Positions 24,460 to 33,397 of a stretch of DNA of 64,000 nucleotides are shown piece after piece. The translations under genes and the position numbers were made by a program. Origin of the DNA: Candidatus Omnitrophota bacterium (GTDB lineage Bacteria > Omnitrophota > Gorgyraeia > Zapsychrales > Zapsychraceae); contig JACKFL010000006.1 of assembly GCA_020632495.1 (NCBI GenBank), positions 620,001 to 684,000 of the forward strand. The letters are read 5' to 3'. Position 1 is the stretch's first letter. Every line of letters begins with the position of its first letter. The notes beneath the pieces were generated by a model, which was not told the DNA's origin, made no database searches, and saw nothing but the letters and a program-made list of their open reading frames with translations.

Positions 24460-25395
24460 ATGGGAAAGATCATCGAAATCAACGGGGAGTACTTTGTCGA
24501 TTTCTACGGCAACGGTCTGCGCTTTCGCAAAAAGGCGGGGAGCTCTTTGGCCGAGGCGCAAGCCAAGCTGTCCGAAATCGAGGCGTCATTGGCCACCACC
24601 GCGCCGGAGGTTCCGCCGGGGACTGCGACCTGCCCGCTTTTCTTCGAACGGTTCACCGCCTACGCCGCGCAGTCCCATCATTCCGTGACGGCCGCGCGTT
24701 TTGCGGCGGCGGCGCGGCATCTCGGTGTTTTTTTAGAATCGGCCCTTCCCGAACCGCGTTATCTCCGGCTGGTCACGCCCCGGATTATGGAGGACTACCG
24801 GCAGCAGCTGCGCGCGCAGCATCCCGGGAAACCGGCGCTGATCAATTTCACATTGTACCTTCTGCGGGAGATGTTTCAGTACGCCTTGGCCCTCGGCTGG
24901 CTTAATGACAATCCGCTGCGCCACATCGCGGATGTCCCCGAACCCGGCCGGCCTAAACCCCGTACGTATGCGGAGTCCGAGCTTTATCAGTTGCGGGAGT
25001 CGCTGAGTCCGGCGGATGACCGGGTCCTGGCCGTGACGCTGTACGCCGGACTGATGCCCGACGAAGTGCGGGTCCTGTTGTGGCGTGACGTCGACATGGC
25101 GGAGCGGGAAATTGAAGTCCGTCGCGGCAACGCGGAGGAAGCCACGATCCGCCGTGTCCCGTTGGACGTACGTCTGTATGAAATGCTCCGGGAATTGCGC
25201 GGGCAGGCAAAGGACGCGGACCCGGTATTCTCCGAACCTCGCTGGCCGCCCCCGGTCAATGTTTACCGGCTGCGTAATACCTTTATCCGGGAGGTGCTGG
25301 TCCGCGGGGCGACACTGACCCGCTTAAACCGTCTGCTCGGCGTACCCGATGTGGCGCGCGTTTTTCGCTACCGGGTTTTTCTACCCGCGGCGTAA
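24460..25395 (+). CDS. Degenerate tyrosine recombinase/integrase-like protein
   Basis: The 311-residue protein has the layout of a phage-type integrase: an N-terminal arm-binding strand region (MGKIIEINGEYFVDFYGNG), a SAM-like core-binding domain (about 65-160) and a C-terminal catalytic-like domain (about 170-305). The catalytic residues are largely lost: GLR of box I is GLMPDEV, HxLRHTF of box II is YRLRNTF (the His is lost and the Arg kept), and LLGH is LLGV. A Tyr remains near the end. It is thus unlikely to recombine DNA and may be a DNA-binding relic. The start is taken at 24460, because the longer frame from 24361 runs inside the HD-GYP gene. No attachment repeats were seen. Confidence 0.7.
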   Translation: MGKIIEINGEYFVDFYGNGLRFRKKAGSSLAEAQAKLSEIEASLATTAPEVPPGTATCPLFFERFTAYAAQSHHSVTAARFAAAARHLGVFLESALPEPRYLRLVTPRIMEDYRQQLRAQHPGKPALINFTLYLLREMFQYALALGWLNDNPLRHIADVPEPGRPKPRTYAESELYQLRESLSPADDRVLAVTLYAGLMPDEVRVLLWRDVDMAEREIEVRRGNAEEATIRRVPLDVRLYEMLRELRGQAKDADPVFSEPRWPPPVNVYRLRNTFIREVLVRGATLTRLNRLLGVPDVARVFRYRVFLPAA

Positions 25396-25411
25396 AGGGA
25401 CATTCATTTTC

Positions 25412-27109
25412 ATGCCGAAAGCTTTAACGTCTTTAACCGCCGTCCTCACCCTGGTCATTCTGACCGCACTGGTCTACGGCCATACCCTCGGCTACGCGTT
25501 TCATTTTGACGACTACTACTTCATTACCGAGAATCTCAAGATCCGGGAGATCACCGATATCGGCGCGATTTGGCACTCACTGGCCAAGCCGTCCCGTTTT
25601 CTGGGGATGTTCAGCTTCGCCCTGAATTATCACTTTCACGGCACGGATGTCACCGGCTATCACCTGGTCAATATCTTCATCCATGCCGTCAACGGTCTGC
25701 TCGTCTACTGGTTCTGCCGGCTCACTCTGGGGTTAGGTCCGCGTCCGGCCCGCAGGCCCGCGGCGGCGGCTTTGTTTGCGGCCGCGCTTTTTATCGTGCA
25801 TCCGGTCAATACCCAGGCGGTAACGTACATAGCCCAGCGGTTCGCCGCGCTGGCTACGTTATTTTATCTGGCGGCATTCTATCTGTATATCCGCGGACGG
25901 CTCAGTTTGTCGTCGGGGCGGCGCGTATCCTGGTGGGCGGGGGCGGCGGCGTGCGCCGTGGCGGGGATGTTCACGAAGCAGATCGTACTGACACTCCCGG
26001 TGATGATTATCCTCTATGAATTCTGCTTCCTGCAGCGCGGACGGCGTTTCCGCTTGGCTTGGTGGCAGGTGGCGGTCTTCGTGGGGCTGTTTTTGCTGGT
26101 GCCGACCTTGCAGAGCTGGGACTTCGGCCGGTTGTTTAAGGTGGCCATCCAGTCCCGCTCCCATCAAGGCGATGCCCTGACCTGGTACACCTACATGCTG
26201 ACGCAATTCCGGGTGGTGCCGGTCTACTTCCGGCTGATGGTTTTTCCGGTAGGGCAGACACTCGACTATGATTTTACAGCCTCGACGAATCTGTGGGAGC
26301 ACGGCACCTGGGCGGGGGCTTTACTGGTGGCGGCAGTCTTCGGCTACGGGATCGGACGCCTGCGCCGGGATCCGTTGACCGGTTTCGGTATCTGCTGGTT
26401 TTTTATCGCCATGGGGCTGGAATCGACATTCATCCCGATCTATCAGGTTATCTTCGAACACCGGTGCTATCTGCCCAGTGTCGGGTTCGTTCTCGCGCTG
26501 GCCACCGCGGCCGACCGGTTATTCAACTGCCCGCGGCGGCAGGCGGCCGCCATGGCCGTCGTTGTTGCGGTCCTGGCCTTTACGGCGCATCAACGCAACA
26601 AGGTATGGGAAAGCGAGGAATCGCTGTGGCGCGATATCATGCGCAAAGCCCCACGTAAAGTCCGGCCCTACATTCACCTGGGGGTCGCGCATCTGATGAA
26701 GGGCGAGTATGACGCGGCCGCCGAAATTCTCGACGCGGGGATCGCCATCCGGCAGGACAATTACCGGCTGTATCATAACCGCGGCATCGTATACGAGATG
26801 CAGGGCAACCTCAAGCAGGCAATGTGGAATTATTCCAAGGCGATTGAATTAAACAAGAATTCCGCCGTGTCCCTGACGAACCGCGCCGGGCTGTTCGGTC
26901 AGATCAAACGCTTTGACCTGGCCTGGGGAGATTATAACGCGGCTATCGCCGCCGATCCGGATTACGGTAACGCGTATCTCGGGCGGGGCAATCTTCTTTA
27001 CGGGGCCAAACGCTATGCTGAGGCGCTAAAGGACTTTGAGCGTGCGGTGGCGCTCGGGGTGCCCATTGCCGACGAGGAAATTGAGAAGGTGCGGAGGCTC
27101 GCGCCGTGA
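25412..27109 (+). CDS. TMTC-like membrane glycosyltransferase with TPRs (copy 1)
   Basis: The 565-residue protein has about ten to twelve transmembrane helices followed by TPRs (from about 430). The first loop carries FHFDDYYFI, the acidic pair expected of GT-C glycosyltransferases. Conserved blocks are YHLVNIFIHAVNGLLVYW, IVHPVNTQAVTYIAQRF, MFTKQIVLTLPVM, QFRVVPVYFRLMVFPVGQ and EHRCYLPSVG. This matches TMTC-like proteins, whose eukaryotic relatives add O-mannose; bacterial substrates are unknown. The ATG at 25412 follows AAAGGGA. The stop overlaps the next paralogue by four bases (GTGA), so the two are co-translated. Confidence 0.85.
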   Translation: MPKALTSLTAVLTLVILTALVYGHTLGYAFHFDDYYFITENLKIREITDIGAIWHSLAKPSRFLGMFSFALNYHFHGTDVTGYHLVNIFIHAVNGLLVYWFCRLTLGLGPRPARRPAAAALFAAALFIVHPVNTQAVTYIAQRFAALATLFYLAAFYLYIRGRLSLSSGRRVSWWAGAAACAVAGMFTKQIVLTLPVMIILYEFCFLQRGRRFRLAWWQVAVFVGLFLLVPTLQSWDFGRLFKVAIQSRSHQGDALTWYTYMLTQFRVVPVYFRLMVFPVGQTLDYDFTASTNLWEHGTWAGALLVAAVFGYGIGRLRRDPLTGFGICWFFIAMGLESTFIPIYQVIFEHRCYLPSVGFVLALATAADRLFNCPRRQAAAMAVVVAVLAFTAHQRNKVWESEESLWRDIMRKAPRKVRPYIHLGVAHLMKGEYDAAAEILDAGIAIRQDNYRLYHNRGIVYEMQGNLKQAMWNYSKAIELNKNSAVSLTNRAGLFGQIKRFDLAWGDYNAAIAADPDYGNAYLGRGNLLYGAKRYAEALKDFERAVALGVPIADEEIEKVRRLAP

Positions 27110-29073
27110 GGATGACCGATCGCGCGCACGGATTTGCCGCCGGACTGCTGATCCTGATCGTCGCCGGAATCGCCTATGCCAACAGTTTTCACGCGGAATT
27201 CCATTTCGACGACTATACCTATATCGTCAACAAACCTGCATTGCGGGACATTTCCGACTGGCGCGCGATATACCGCGCGCTGGGGCACCCGTCACGGTTT
27301 GTCGCCTTTTATACCTTCGCTTTAAATTATCATTTTCACGATTACGACGTCTTCGGTTACCATCTGGTGAACTGGTTCATTCACGCCGGCAACGGTTTTT
27401 TAGTCTGGGGGCTGACCTTACTCATTCTGCGCGCACCGCGGCTGGCCGGCCGGTTGTCCTCCGGGCGGGAGTACGGTTGCGCGCTGCTCACCGCCTTGAT
27501 CTTTACCGCGCATCCGCTGCAGACCGAGGCGGTGACTTACATCGTCCAGCGATTCACTTCGCTGGCGACATTGTTTTATCTGGCCGCGTTGGCCTGTTAT
27601 CTGCGGGGCCGCCTGCGGACCGGGCCGGGATGGCGGCCGGAGTATGTCCTGTTTGCTGTCTTTACGGTGCTGGGGATGTTCACCAAACAGATATGCTTTA
27701 CGATTCCCCTTATGGTGTTGTGGCTCGAGTGGTGTTGTTTTGAGGTCCGGATCGGTGCTTGCTTAAGGGAACGCCGGGTGATCCTGGCGGTGCTGATCGT
27801 CCTGCTTTTGATTGTTCCGTCGTTTTTCGGTTTCAACGCGGCCAATATCGTCGGCCGCGAGCTGCCATCGCGTTCGCACACCGGAGAACGGCTGAATGCC
27901 GTGAGCTACGCGCTGACGCAGACGCGGGTCATTCCGACCTACCTGCGACTGTACGTGTGGCCGGCGGGTCAAACGCTGGACTACGACTTTCATGCCTCCA
28001 CGGATTGGCGTGAGGGGAAGGTGCTCGCCGGATTCTTATTGCTGCTCTTGTTGGCCGGCGGCGCGGTCGCGGCGCGGTCGCGGTTTCCCGAGGTCACCTT
28101 CGGCACCGGATGGTTCTTTGTGACGATCGCCGTGACGTCGAGTATTATTCCGATACCGCACGTCATCTTTGAGCACCGTGTTTATCTGCCGTCGGCAGGA
28201 TTGGCCTTTATATTCGCGTGGACGCTGTGCCGCTTGGTGGGCGGACGGACCCGGCTGCTGGCGGCCGCCGGCATAATCGTGGCGGTTTTGACAGTCCTGA
28301 CCTATCAGCGTAATGCGGTGTGGCAGACCGAGGCGACGCTTTGGGCGGACATAGTCCGCAAGGCGCCCGCCAAATTACGGGCCTACAATAACCTGGGGAT
28401 GGCCGCCCTCGCGGAGGGCCGCGCCCTGGAAAGTCTGTCGTATTTTGCCGAGGCCATCGCCCGCAATCCCGGGGCCGGACGTGTGTACAACAACCGGGGG
28501 CTGGCCTACCTGGACTTGGGCGATGAGGATCTCGCTCTCGCCGATTTCGACCGCGCAATCGCTCTGTTTGAATTTAGTGAGGATTTCCGCAGCGGACGCT
28601 ACAAGCCGATCTGGGCCCAGGTCTATGCCAATCGCGGGAACCTGCGCCTCGAACGCGGAGATGCGGACGGCGGGCGCAGGGACTTAGCGATCGCGCTGCA
28701 GATTGATCCGCGTCATCCCGCCGTGCTTTACCGTATGGGGCAGCTGAGCGAGCGGGACGGAGACTATGACGCCGCGGCCGGCTATTATCGGCGGCTCCTC
28801 GCTGCGGATCCGCGTCATGCGCAGGCCATGATCGGACTGGGATTCGTCAGTCAATTTCAGGGTAACGACCTGCAGGCGCTGCAGTATTTTGATCAGGCCC
28901 TGGCGCTTGTTCCGGACAACGGCGAAGCGCATTTCTTCCGGGCGCTCAGCCGCTATAATTTGGGGGACCGACAAGGGGCCCGCGACGACATGCGCGAAGC
29001 GCAGCGGATGGGGTTTGAGGCCGCGACCCCTCAGCTCAAGGCGGCGCGTGAAACGATATTAAATGTGGATTAA
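27106..29073 (+). CDS. TMTC-like membrane glycosyltransferase with TPRs (copy 2)
   Basis: The 655-residue paralogue has the same order of blocks as copy 1: FHFDDYTYIV, YHLVNWFIHAGNG, HPLQTEAVTYIVQRFTSLA, MFTKQICFTIPLM, QTRVIPTYLRLYVWPAGQ and EHRVYLPSAG. Its TPR tail (about 425-650) is longer, with at least six repeats, such as GRVYNNRGLAYLDLGDEDLA. The start is GTG at 27106, overlapping the copy 1 stop, or ATG at 27112. Copies 1 and 2 probably arose by tandem duplication and may act as a pair on a surface glycan or glycoprotein. Confidence 0.85.
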   Translation: MRMTDRAHGFAAGLLILIVAGIAYANSFHAEFHFDDYTYIVNKPALRDISDWRAIYRALGHPSRFVAFYTFALNYHFHDYDVFGYHLVNWFIHAGNGFLVWGLTLLILRAPRLAGRLSSGREYGCALLTALIFTAHPLQTEAVTYIVQRFTSLATLFYLAALACYLRGRLRTGPGWRPEYVLFAVFTVLGMFTKQICFTIPLMVLWLEWCCFEVRIGACLRERRVILAVLIVLLLIVPSFFGFNAANIVGRELPSRSHTGERLNAVSYALTQTRVIPTYLRLYVWPAGQTLDYDFHASTDWREGKVLAGFLLLLLLAGGAVAARSRFPEVTFGTGWFFVTIAVTSSIIPIPHVIFEHRVYLPSAGLAFIFAWTLCRLVGGRTRLLAAAGIIVAVLTVLTYQRNAVWQTEATLWADIVRKAPAKLRAYNNLGMAALAEGRALESLSYFAEAIARNPGAGRVYNNRGLAYLDLGDEDLALADFDRAIALFEFSEDFRSGRYKPIWAQVYANRGNLRLERGDADGGRRDLAIALQIDPRHPAVLYRMGQLSERDGDYDAAAGYYRRLLAADPRHAQAMIGLGFVSQFQGNDLQALQYFDQALALVPDNGEAHFFRALSRYNLGDRQGARDDMREAQRMGFEAATPQLKAARETILNVD

Positions 29074-29087
29074 GGGCTGGATTCCGC

Positions 29088-29093
29088 TATAAT
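29088..29093 (+). promoter_or_regulatory. -10 box ahead of the methyltransferase
   Basis: A perfect TATAAT lies in the 40-base gap after copy 2 of the TMTC-like pair. The -35 region (TGTGGA) is weak. Confidence 0.35.
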
Positions 29094-29113
29094 AAAGGCC
29101 ACGGTATCCAATC

Positions 29114-29919
29114 ATGTCAAAAACTTCATTCCACAGTTTCCTGGCCCTTCCCAAAGCATCCCAATTGAGCGAGAATCTCGACGACGTATCCACGACGCTC
29201 GTCCATCGGCGCATTCTGCAGCGCAAACCGTTTTTGCGACAGAGCTACAGCGAGTTTTACCGGACGATGCGGGCCCGGCTGGAACCCGATCCGGATGCCA
29301 AGACGGTCCTTGAGATCGGATCAGGGGCGGTTTTTATCAAGGAAATTTTTCCGCGGTGTATTACGTCGGACCTGATCGCGATGGACGGTTTGGATGTGGC
29401 CTGTTCGGTGCTGGACTTTCCTTTCAAGGACCGCAGCCTCGATGCGGTGGTGATGATCAATGTGCTGCACGATCTGCCTGACGTACGCCTGTTTTTTCGG
29501 AACTGTGCCGTTGCCTGCGTCCCGGCGGCCGGGTGATCATGGTGGAACCGGCGAATACCGCCTGCGGCAAATTCGCCCATACGCATTTTCATCATGAGCC
29601 CTTTGACGTCCGGACCCCCGACTGGCGCTTCGAGCCGGGCGGCCGGCTTACCGACGCCAACGTGGTATTACCCTGGATGGTCTTTTTCCGCGACCGGGAA
29701 CGGCTGGCCAAAGAGTATCCCGATCTTCATCTCATATCGGCGGTGCCGCATACGCCGTTCCGTTACCTGCCCAGCGGCGGATTTACGATGCGGGCCCTGG
29801 CGCCGGGATTCAGCTATCCGCTGGTCAAGGGTCTTCGGTATCTGTTGACCCCGCTGCACGGGATGTTGGGCATGTTTATGACGGTGGAGCTGGAATACCG
29901 GCCGGCGGCGGGTTCGTAG
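29114..29919 (+). pseudogene. Class I SAM methyltransferase split by a frameshift
   Basis: Two overlapping frames, 29114-29536 and 29533-29919, together make one methyltransferase of about 268 residues. The first holds the SAM motif VLEIGSGAVFIKEIFP, DGLDVACSVLDFPF and VVMINVLHDLPDV. The expected continuation FFSELCRCLRPGGRVIMVEP is found only if one extra T is read in the T6 run at 29492-29497; as written the first frame stops at 29534. The second frame carries GGRVIMVEPANT and a conserved tail (FSYPLVKGLRYLLTPLHG). A lost T in a homopolymer is either a real inactivating mutation or a sequencing error. Both halves keep normal codon use, so decay, if real, is recent. Confidence 0.8.
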
Positions 29920-29948
29920 ATATGCGGGGTGACCCGGCCGGGCGGGCG

Positions 29949-29957
29949 TGATATACT
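29949..29957 (+). promoter_or_regulatory. Extended -10 promoter for double receiver
   Basis: TGATATACT is a TGn extended -10 element, 21 bases ahead of the start at 29979. A long purine ribosome site, GAGGAGGAGGGG, fills the space between. Confidence 0.55.
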
Positions 29958-29978
29958 TGCAGAGGAGGAGGGGAACGT

Positions 29979-30764
29979 ATGCTTCAGACGGCAACAAAGC
30001 GCATCCTGGTGGTGGATGACGAGGCTGACCTGGTCGATATGGTCCGCCGGAAGCTCGAGCGTAACGGTTTTATGGTGGAGGTGGCCTACAACGGCCGCGA
30101 GGCGATCGAGAAGGTCAGCAACCAGGAATTTGATCTCATTCTCACCGACGTGGTCATGCCCGTCATGGACGGCTTTACCTTTTACAAAAATCTGAAGGAC
30201 AACCCCGATACCTCAAAGATTCCCGTCATTATCCTCACCGCGCGTTCCAACATGGAAGGCTCGTTCCGGGCCTTGGGAGCCGATGATTTCCTGACCAAGC
30301 CGTTCGACGGCCGCGACCTGCTGCAAAAAATCGAGGGTTTTCTGCGGCGTGACGAAAAGCCGACCAAACATGCCAAGGTGTTTCTCACCGGGAGCAAGCC
30401 CGCCGTGCTGCGGGAAATGGAACAGATCCTCAGCGATCTGGGCTGTAAAACACGCGTGGTGGATGATCCTTTTGTGCTGATTAAAAATTGTTACGAAGAA
30501 CAGCCCGATATCGTCCTGCTGGATGTGCTGCTGGACGGACTGCGCACGCCGGAGATCATCCGGGCGATGCGCTGCTTTTCCCGTTTGAGTAATCTGAAGA
30601 TTGTCACATTTACGCATTTTGATCCCGAGCAATTGTCGGATGTAGAGACGATCGAACAGCTCAAGGAAGCCAAGAACGAATGCATGATTGTCGGCGCCAG
30701 CAAATATATCGGCCGTTACACCATGGTTTCATTTATCGACAGCCTGCGTGAGTATTTGTTTTGA
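29979..30764 (+). CDS. Response regulator with two receiver domains
   Basis: The 261-residue protein has an intact N-terminal receiver (Asp15-Asp16, phospho-acceptor Asp59 in LILTDVVMPVMDG, Thr in ILTARS, Lys in LTKPF). A second receiver-like domain (about 130-255) keeps an Asp in IVLLDVLLDGL but begins with VFLTGSKPAV instead of an acidic pair, and has GASKYIG in place of the usual K-P. The second domain is therefore probably not phosphorylated normally and may serve dimerisation or signal output. There is no DNA-binding or enzymatic output. No kinase is adjacent. The very strong ribosome site suggests high expression. Confidence 0.88.
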   Translation: MLQTATKRILVVDDEADLVDMVRRKLERNGFMVEVAYNGREAIEKVSNQEFDLILTDVVMPVMDGFTFYKNLKDNPDTSKIPVIILTARSNMEGSFRALGADDFLTKPFDGRDLLQKIEGFLRRDEKPTKHAKVFLTGSKPAVLREMEQILSDLGCKTRVVDDPFVLIKNCYEEQPDIVLLDVLLDGLRTPEIIRAMRCFSRLSNLKIVTFTHFDPEQLSDVETIEQLKEAKNECMIVGASKYIGRYTMVSFIDSLREYLF

Positions 30765-30821
30765 CACCCTTCATCTCGGACCTCTCCGGGAATCCCCGCT
30801 GACCCGATAAACCGCAAACAC

Positions 30822-31469
30822 ATGAGCAATCCGTTTTTACATCCGCCCAAGATAACCCCACAATCCTTTCGCAACACCATTTTCACCGACCAGCAGGTTT
30901 TTCGTTGGTTTCTTTTTTTAACGGGCCGGCCCGCGGTACGCGCGGCGGTTGCCGGGTCCGACGAAGTGGCCGCGGCGTATCGAAGGCTGGCCCGGTGGCG
31001 GATGTGGCAGCGGGTGGCGCTGGGAGGCGTCCTGTCGGTTATCGGCGCGGTCATATTGACCCAACACTATGCCCTGACCCTGCTGCTATTTCCGCTGTGG
31101 GGAGGATTGGCGCTTGTGGAGCGCCCGCTTAAGGAGGCGCTGCATACCATCAGCCGGGCACTGGTGGACGTCCACTATGACGAAACCTCGTTTACCCGGC
31201 ATACGCTTTACCAGATCGGGGAACGGCTCGGCCGCGAGTACGGTGTCCGTTCGCTGGTGGACGGTATCGCCTGGACAGATATTTTGATACGCCGGTGGCT
31301 GATTATTGTCGCGTTTCTGGTGGTCTTTTTATTTGTGATGAGTTTCTGGCGGGGGGTGCTGATGATCCTGATTTTATACTTCGCGGGCAATATCGTGGTG
31401 AATGCGGATCCCGTGTACCGGCGTTACATGAAGTGCACCACGCCGGCCACGAAGATAACTGCCAGGTAA
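30822..31469 (+). CDS. Membrane protein of unknown function
   Basis: The 215-residue protein has an N-terminal soluble part, two close transmembrane helices (about 65-105), a middle domain (VDVHYDETSFTRHTLYQIGE) and two more helices (about 155-195). I do not recognise a family. The final 46 bases overlap the convergent radical-SAM gene tail to tail, so the two transcripts can pair as antisense. No terminator is visible between them. Confidence 0.65.
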   Translation: MSNPFLHPPKITPQSFRNTIFTDQQVFRWFLFLTGRPAVRAAVAGSDEVAAAYRRLARWRMWQRVALGGVLSVIGAVILTQHYALTLLLFPLWGGLALVERPLKEALHTISRALVDVHYDETSFTRHTLYQIGERLGREYGVRSLVDGIAWTDILIRRWLIIVAFLVVFLFVMSFWRGVLMILILYFAGNIVVNADPVYRRYMKCTTPATKITAR

Positions 31470-33331
31470 ATGTGGCCGAGAAACGAAGTGGTGGAAAAGA
31501 AGAAGAAATAAATGACCGGCCAGCCCTTACGCAGAACAAAGTTGTTGATGTGATCGTGCCGGAACACCAGCGTGTGTCCGCCGTAGTTCCGCCAGTTCAG
31601 ATCGGTGATCCGGTCTTCGCGCAGCATATCCGTATGGACCTTGGTGCCGGGAAACGGCGTGAGCACGGAGATGACCGTGACGACAGGATGGATGGAAAAG
31701 CAGAACCTCCAGAATTTGATGAGGTTGCGCAGCCGGTCGGAGTCGAATCCGAATATGAAGTGGGCCTTGATTTTGATCCCCTGTTCGCGTATTTTCTGCG
31801 CGTAGATCCGGAAATTGTCCGCCATCGATAACTTCCCGCCCTGTTGCTTTTCGAAAGATCCCTCGGAAATCTCAAAGCCGATTAAAAGCCCTTGGCAGCC
31901 CGCCTCGCGCATGAGTTTTAAGGTTTGCTCGTTCTTGGCGACGTCGATGGTACACTGGGTCATCCAGCGCATCTTAAGCGGTTTGATGGCTTCGAACAAC
32001 TCGCGGGCGTATCCGGGATCGGAATAGATATTGTTGTCGATAAACGTCACCTCGCGGTACTCGGTGCGCACCCGTTTCAGCAGTTGGACCAGATCGTCGA
32101 TGCTCTTGGTCCGGACCTTACCCTCGCTGAGATTGGGCACCGCACAAAAGCTGCAGCGGAATTTACAGCCACGCGTGGTCTCCAGAAAATCGCGGACCAT
32201 GGCCGGCGGGGACTTCATCAACTCGGCATGGATCAGTTCGTGACAATTATCCAGCGCGTGTCCCCGGTAGATCTGTTTCATCGCGCCGGCCTCGTAGTCG
32301 GCGATAATCTCGGGCCAGGCGCTTTCCGCCTCGCCGAGAACGACACTGTCGCAGAATTCCAGGGCTTCCTCAGGCATATAGGTGACATGCGGACCGCCCA
32401 GCACCACGGTCGACCCGCGCCGCCGGAACTCTTGCGCGATCTCGTACGCATCGGAGCAGTTGGAGGTAAAACAGGTAATGGCCACCAGCTTGTTCGGGGC
32501 GTAATAATGCGGGTGCCATGTCTTGAAGCTGAATTCCCGGAACCGGTAACCCTCAGGGGTGAGCGCCCGCAGGACCATAAAGGCCGGAGTATGGCGCGGC
32601 ATGAACATCGAGCTGATGTAATAGAAGATGCCGCCGCCTAACGGATTGATAAAGAAAATTTCCTTGTCCGGATTGTATTCAGCCTCCAGCTCGGGATAGG
32701 TCCGCACCATCGCCTGGGCCAGATAGGCCAGCAGCAGGAAATCAAGGTAGATGATAAACAAAGAGGCAAACCGGGGCAACTCAATCACCGCATTTTGGTA
32801 ATAATAGGGAAGATAGAAGCAAAATAACTTCAGGCCATAGATACCGAGGACCGTGGCCGCCTCGGAGCCCGACAACCGGACGCGCCGTCCCGGTAACTTC
32901 ATCGGTTCGAGATATTTCCCGTAAAACACGGTGTGCAGCAGAAAGAATCCGATGAGTATGTCGAAATGGGCAAAGGCGTGGTAGATCTCGAACCGCGGGG
33001 GTATCAGTCCGCCGACAACCAGTCCCATATGGATCAGGACGAGGATCGCCGCCATAAAGGCGTACAGGGGCCAGTATTGGCGGGCGTTCTTGATAAACCG
33101 CCGGCGGTTGATCAGGTAGTGTTCCCGGCTGGCCAGTTCCGGGATAGTGGCCAGAATACCCGCCATCATCAGGATGCGCAACGGCACGATCAGCACGGCC
33201 GAGATCCAGGATTGTCCGGTCAGATTAAAGTAATTGAAGAAGACATCCAGCCAGAAAGCCAGGAAAATCAGTAAGATACAGGAATTGGTCAGGTGAAATG
33301 CGGCCGGCAGCAGGGGACGGGGATTGTTCAT
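31424..33331 (-). CDS. Membrane-embedded B12-binding radical SAM protein
   Basis: The 635-residue protein starts with about six to eight transmembrane helices (residues 10-215), then a cobalamin-binding domain (KLVAITCFTSNCSDAYEIAQ, VVLGGPHVTYMPEEAL, VVLGEAES) and a radical-SAM core with the iron-sulfur motif CKFRCSFC (C-x3-C-x2-C), followed by FIDNNIYSDPGYARELF and GFEIS, and two further helices at the C-terminus. B12 radical-SAM enzymes methylate or rearrange unactivated carbons, as in hopanoid, lipid or antibiotic tailoring; a membrane-embedded form suggests a lipid substrate. The ATG at 33331 is preferred to a TTG at 33349. An extended -10 ends six bases upstream, so the mRNA may be leaderless. 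Confidence 0.85.
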   Translation of the reverse strand: MNNPRPLLPAAFHLTNSCILLIFLAFWLDVFFNYFNLTGQSWISAVLIVPLRILMMAGILATIPELASREHYLINRRRFIKNARQYWPLYAFMAAILVLIHMGLVVGGLIPPRFEIYHAFAHFDILIGFFLLHTVFYGKYLEPMKLPGRRVRLSGSEAATVLGIYGLKLFCFYLPYYYQNAVIELPRFASLFIIYLDFLLLAYLAQAMVRTYPELEAEYNPDKEIFFINPLGGGIFYYISSMFMPRHTPAFMVLRALTPEGYRFREFSFKTWHPHYYAPNKLVAITCFTSNCSDAYEIAQEFRRRGSTVVLGGPHVTYMPEEALEFCDSVVLGEAESAWPEIIADYEAGAMKQIYRGHALDNCHELIHAELMKSPPAMVRDFLETTRGCKFRCSFCAVPNLSEGKVRTKSIDDLVQLLKRVRTEYREVTFIDNNIYSDPGYARELFEAIKPLKMRWMTQCTIDVAKNEQTLKLMREAGCQGLLIGFEISEGSFEKQQGGKLSMADNFRIYAQKIREQGIKIKAHFIFGFDSDRLRNLIKFWRFCFSIHPVVTVISVLTPFPGTKVHTDMLREDRITDLNWRNYGGHTLVFRHDHINNFVLRKGWPVIYFFFFSTTSFLGHIYLAVIFVAGVVHFM

Positions 33332-33337
33332 GGCCCT

Positions 33338-33387
33338 ACTATAGCACAATTTTTGAGGGGGTGAAAGCGGTGAAAGTGTGCTATAAT
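33338..33387. promoter_or_regulatory. Divergent extended -10 promoters in an inverted repeat
   Basis: On the minus strand TGC-TATAGT (33346-33338) serves the radical-SAM gene; on the plus strand TGC-TATAAT (33379-33387) serves the glutaredoxin gene. They lie in a 9-bp inverted repeat, TATAGCACA (33340-33348) and TGTGCTATA (33377-33385). The minus-strand -10 ends six bases before its ATG. Confidence 0.55.
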
Positions 33388-33397
33388 CTCCTTTCTA

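Noticed and set aside
24460..25395. Possible integrative element between tRNA-Ser at 20721 and the recombinase-like gene
   Set aside because: No direct repeat of the tRNA 3' end was found nearby, base composition is uniform, and the recombinase lacks catalytic residues.
29492..29497. Programmed ribosomal frameshift at the T6 run
   Set aside because: Re-pairing after a -1 slip would place GTT and TTT against tRNAs reading TTT, which is not a canonical slippery heptamer, and no stimulatory structure is evident. Mutation or read error is simpler.
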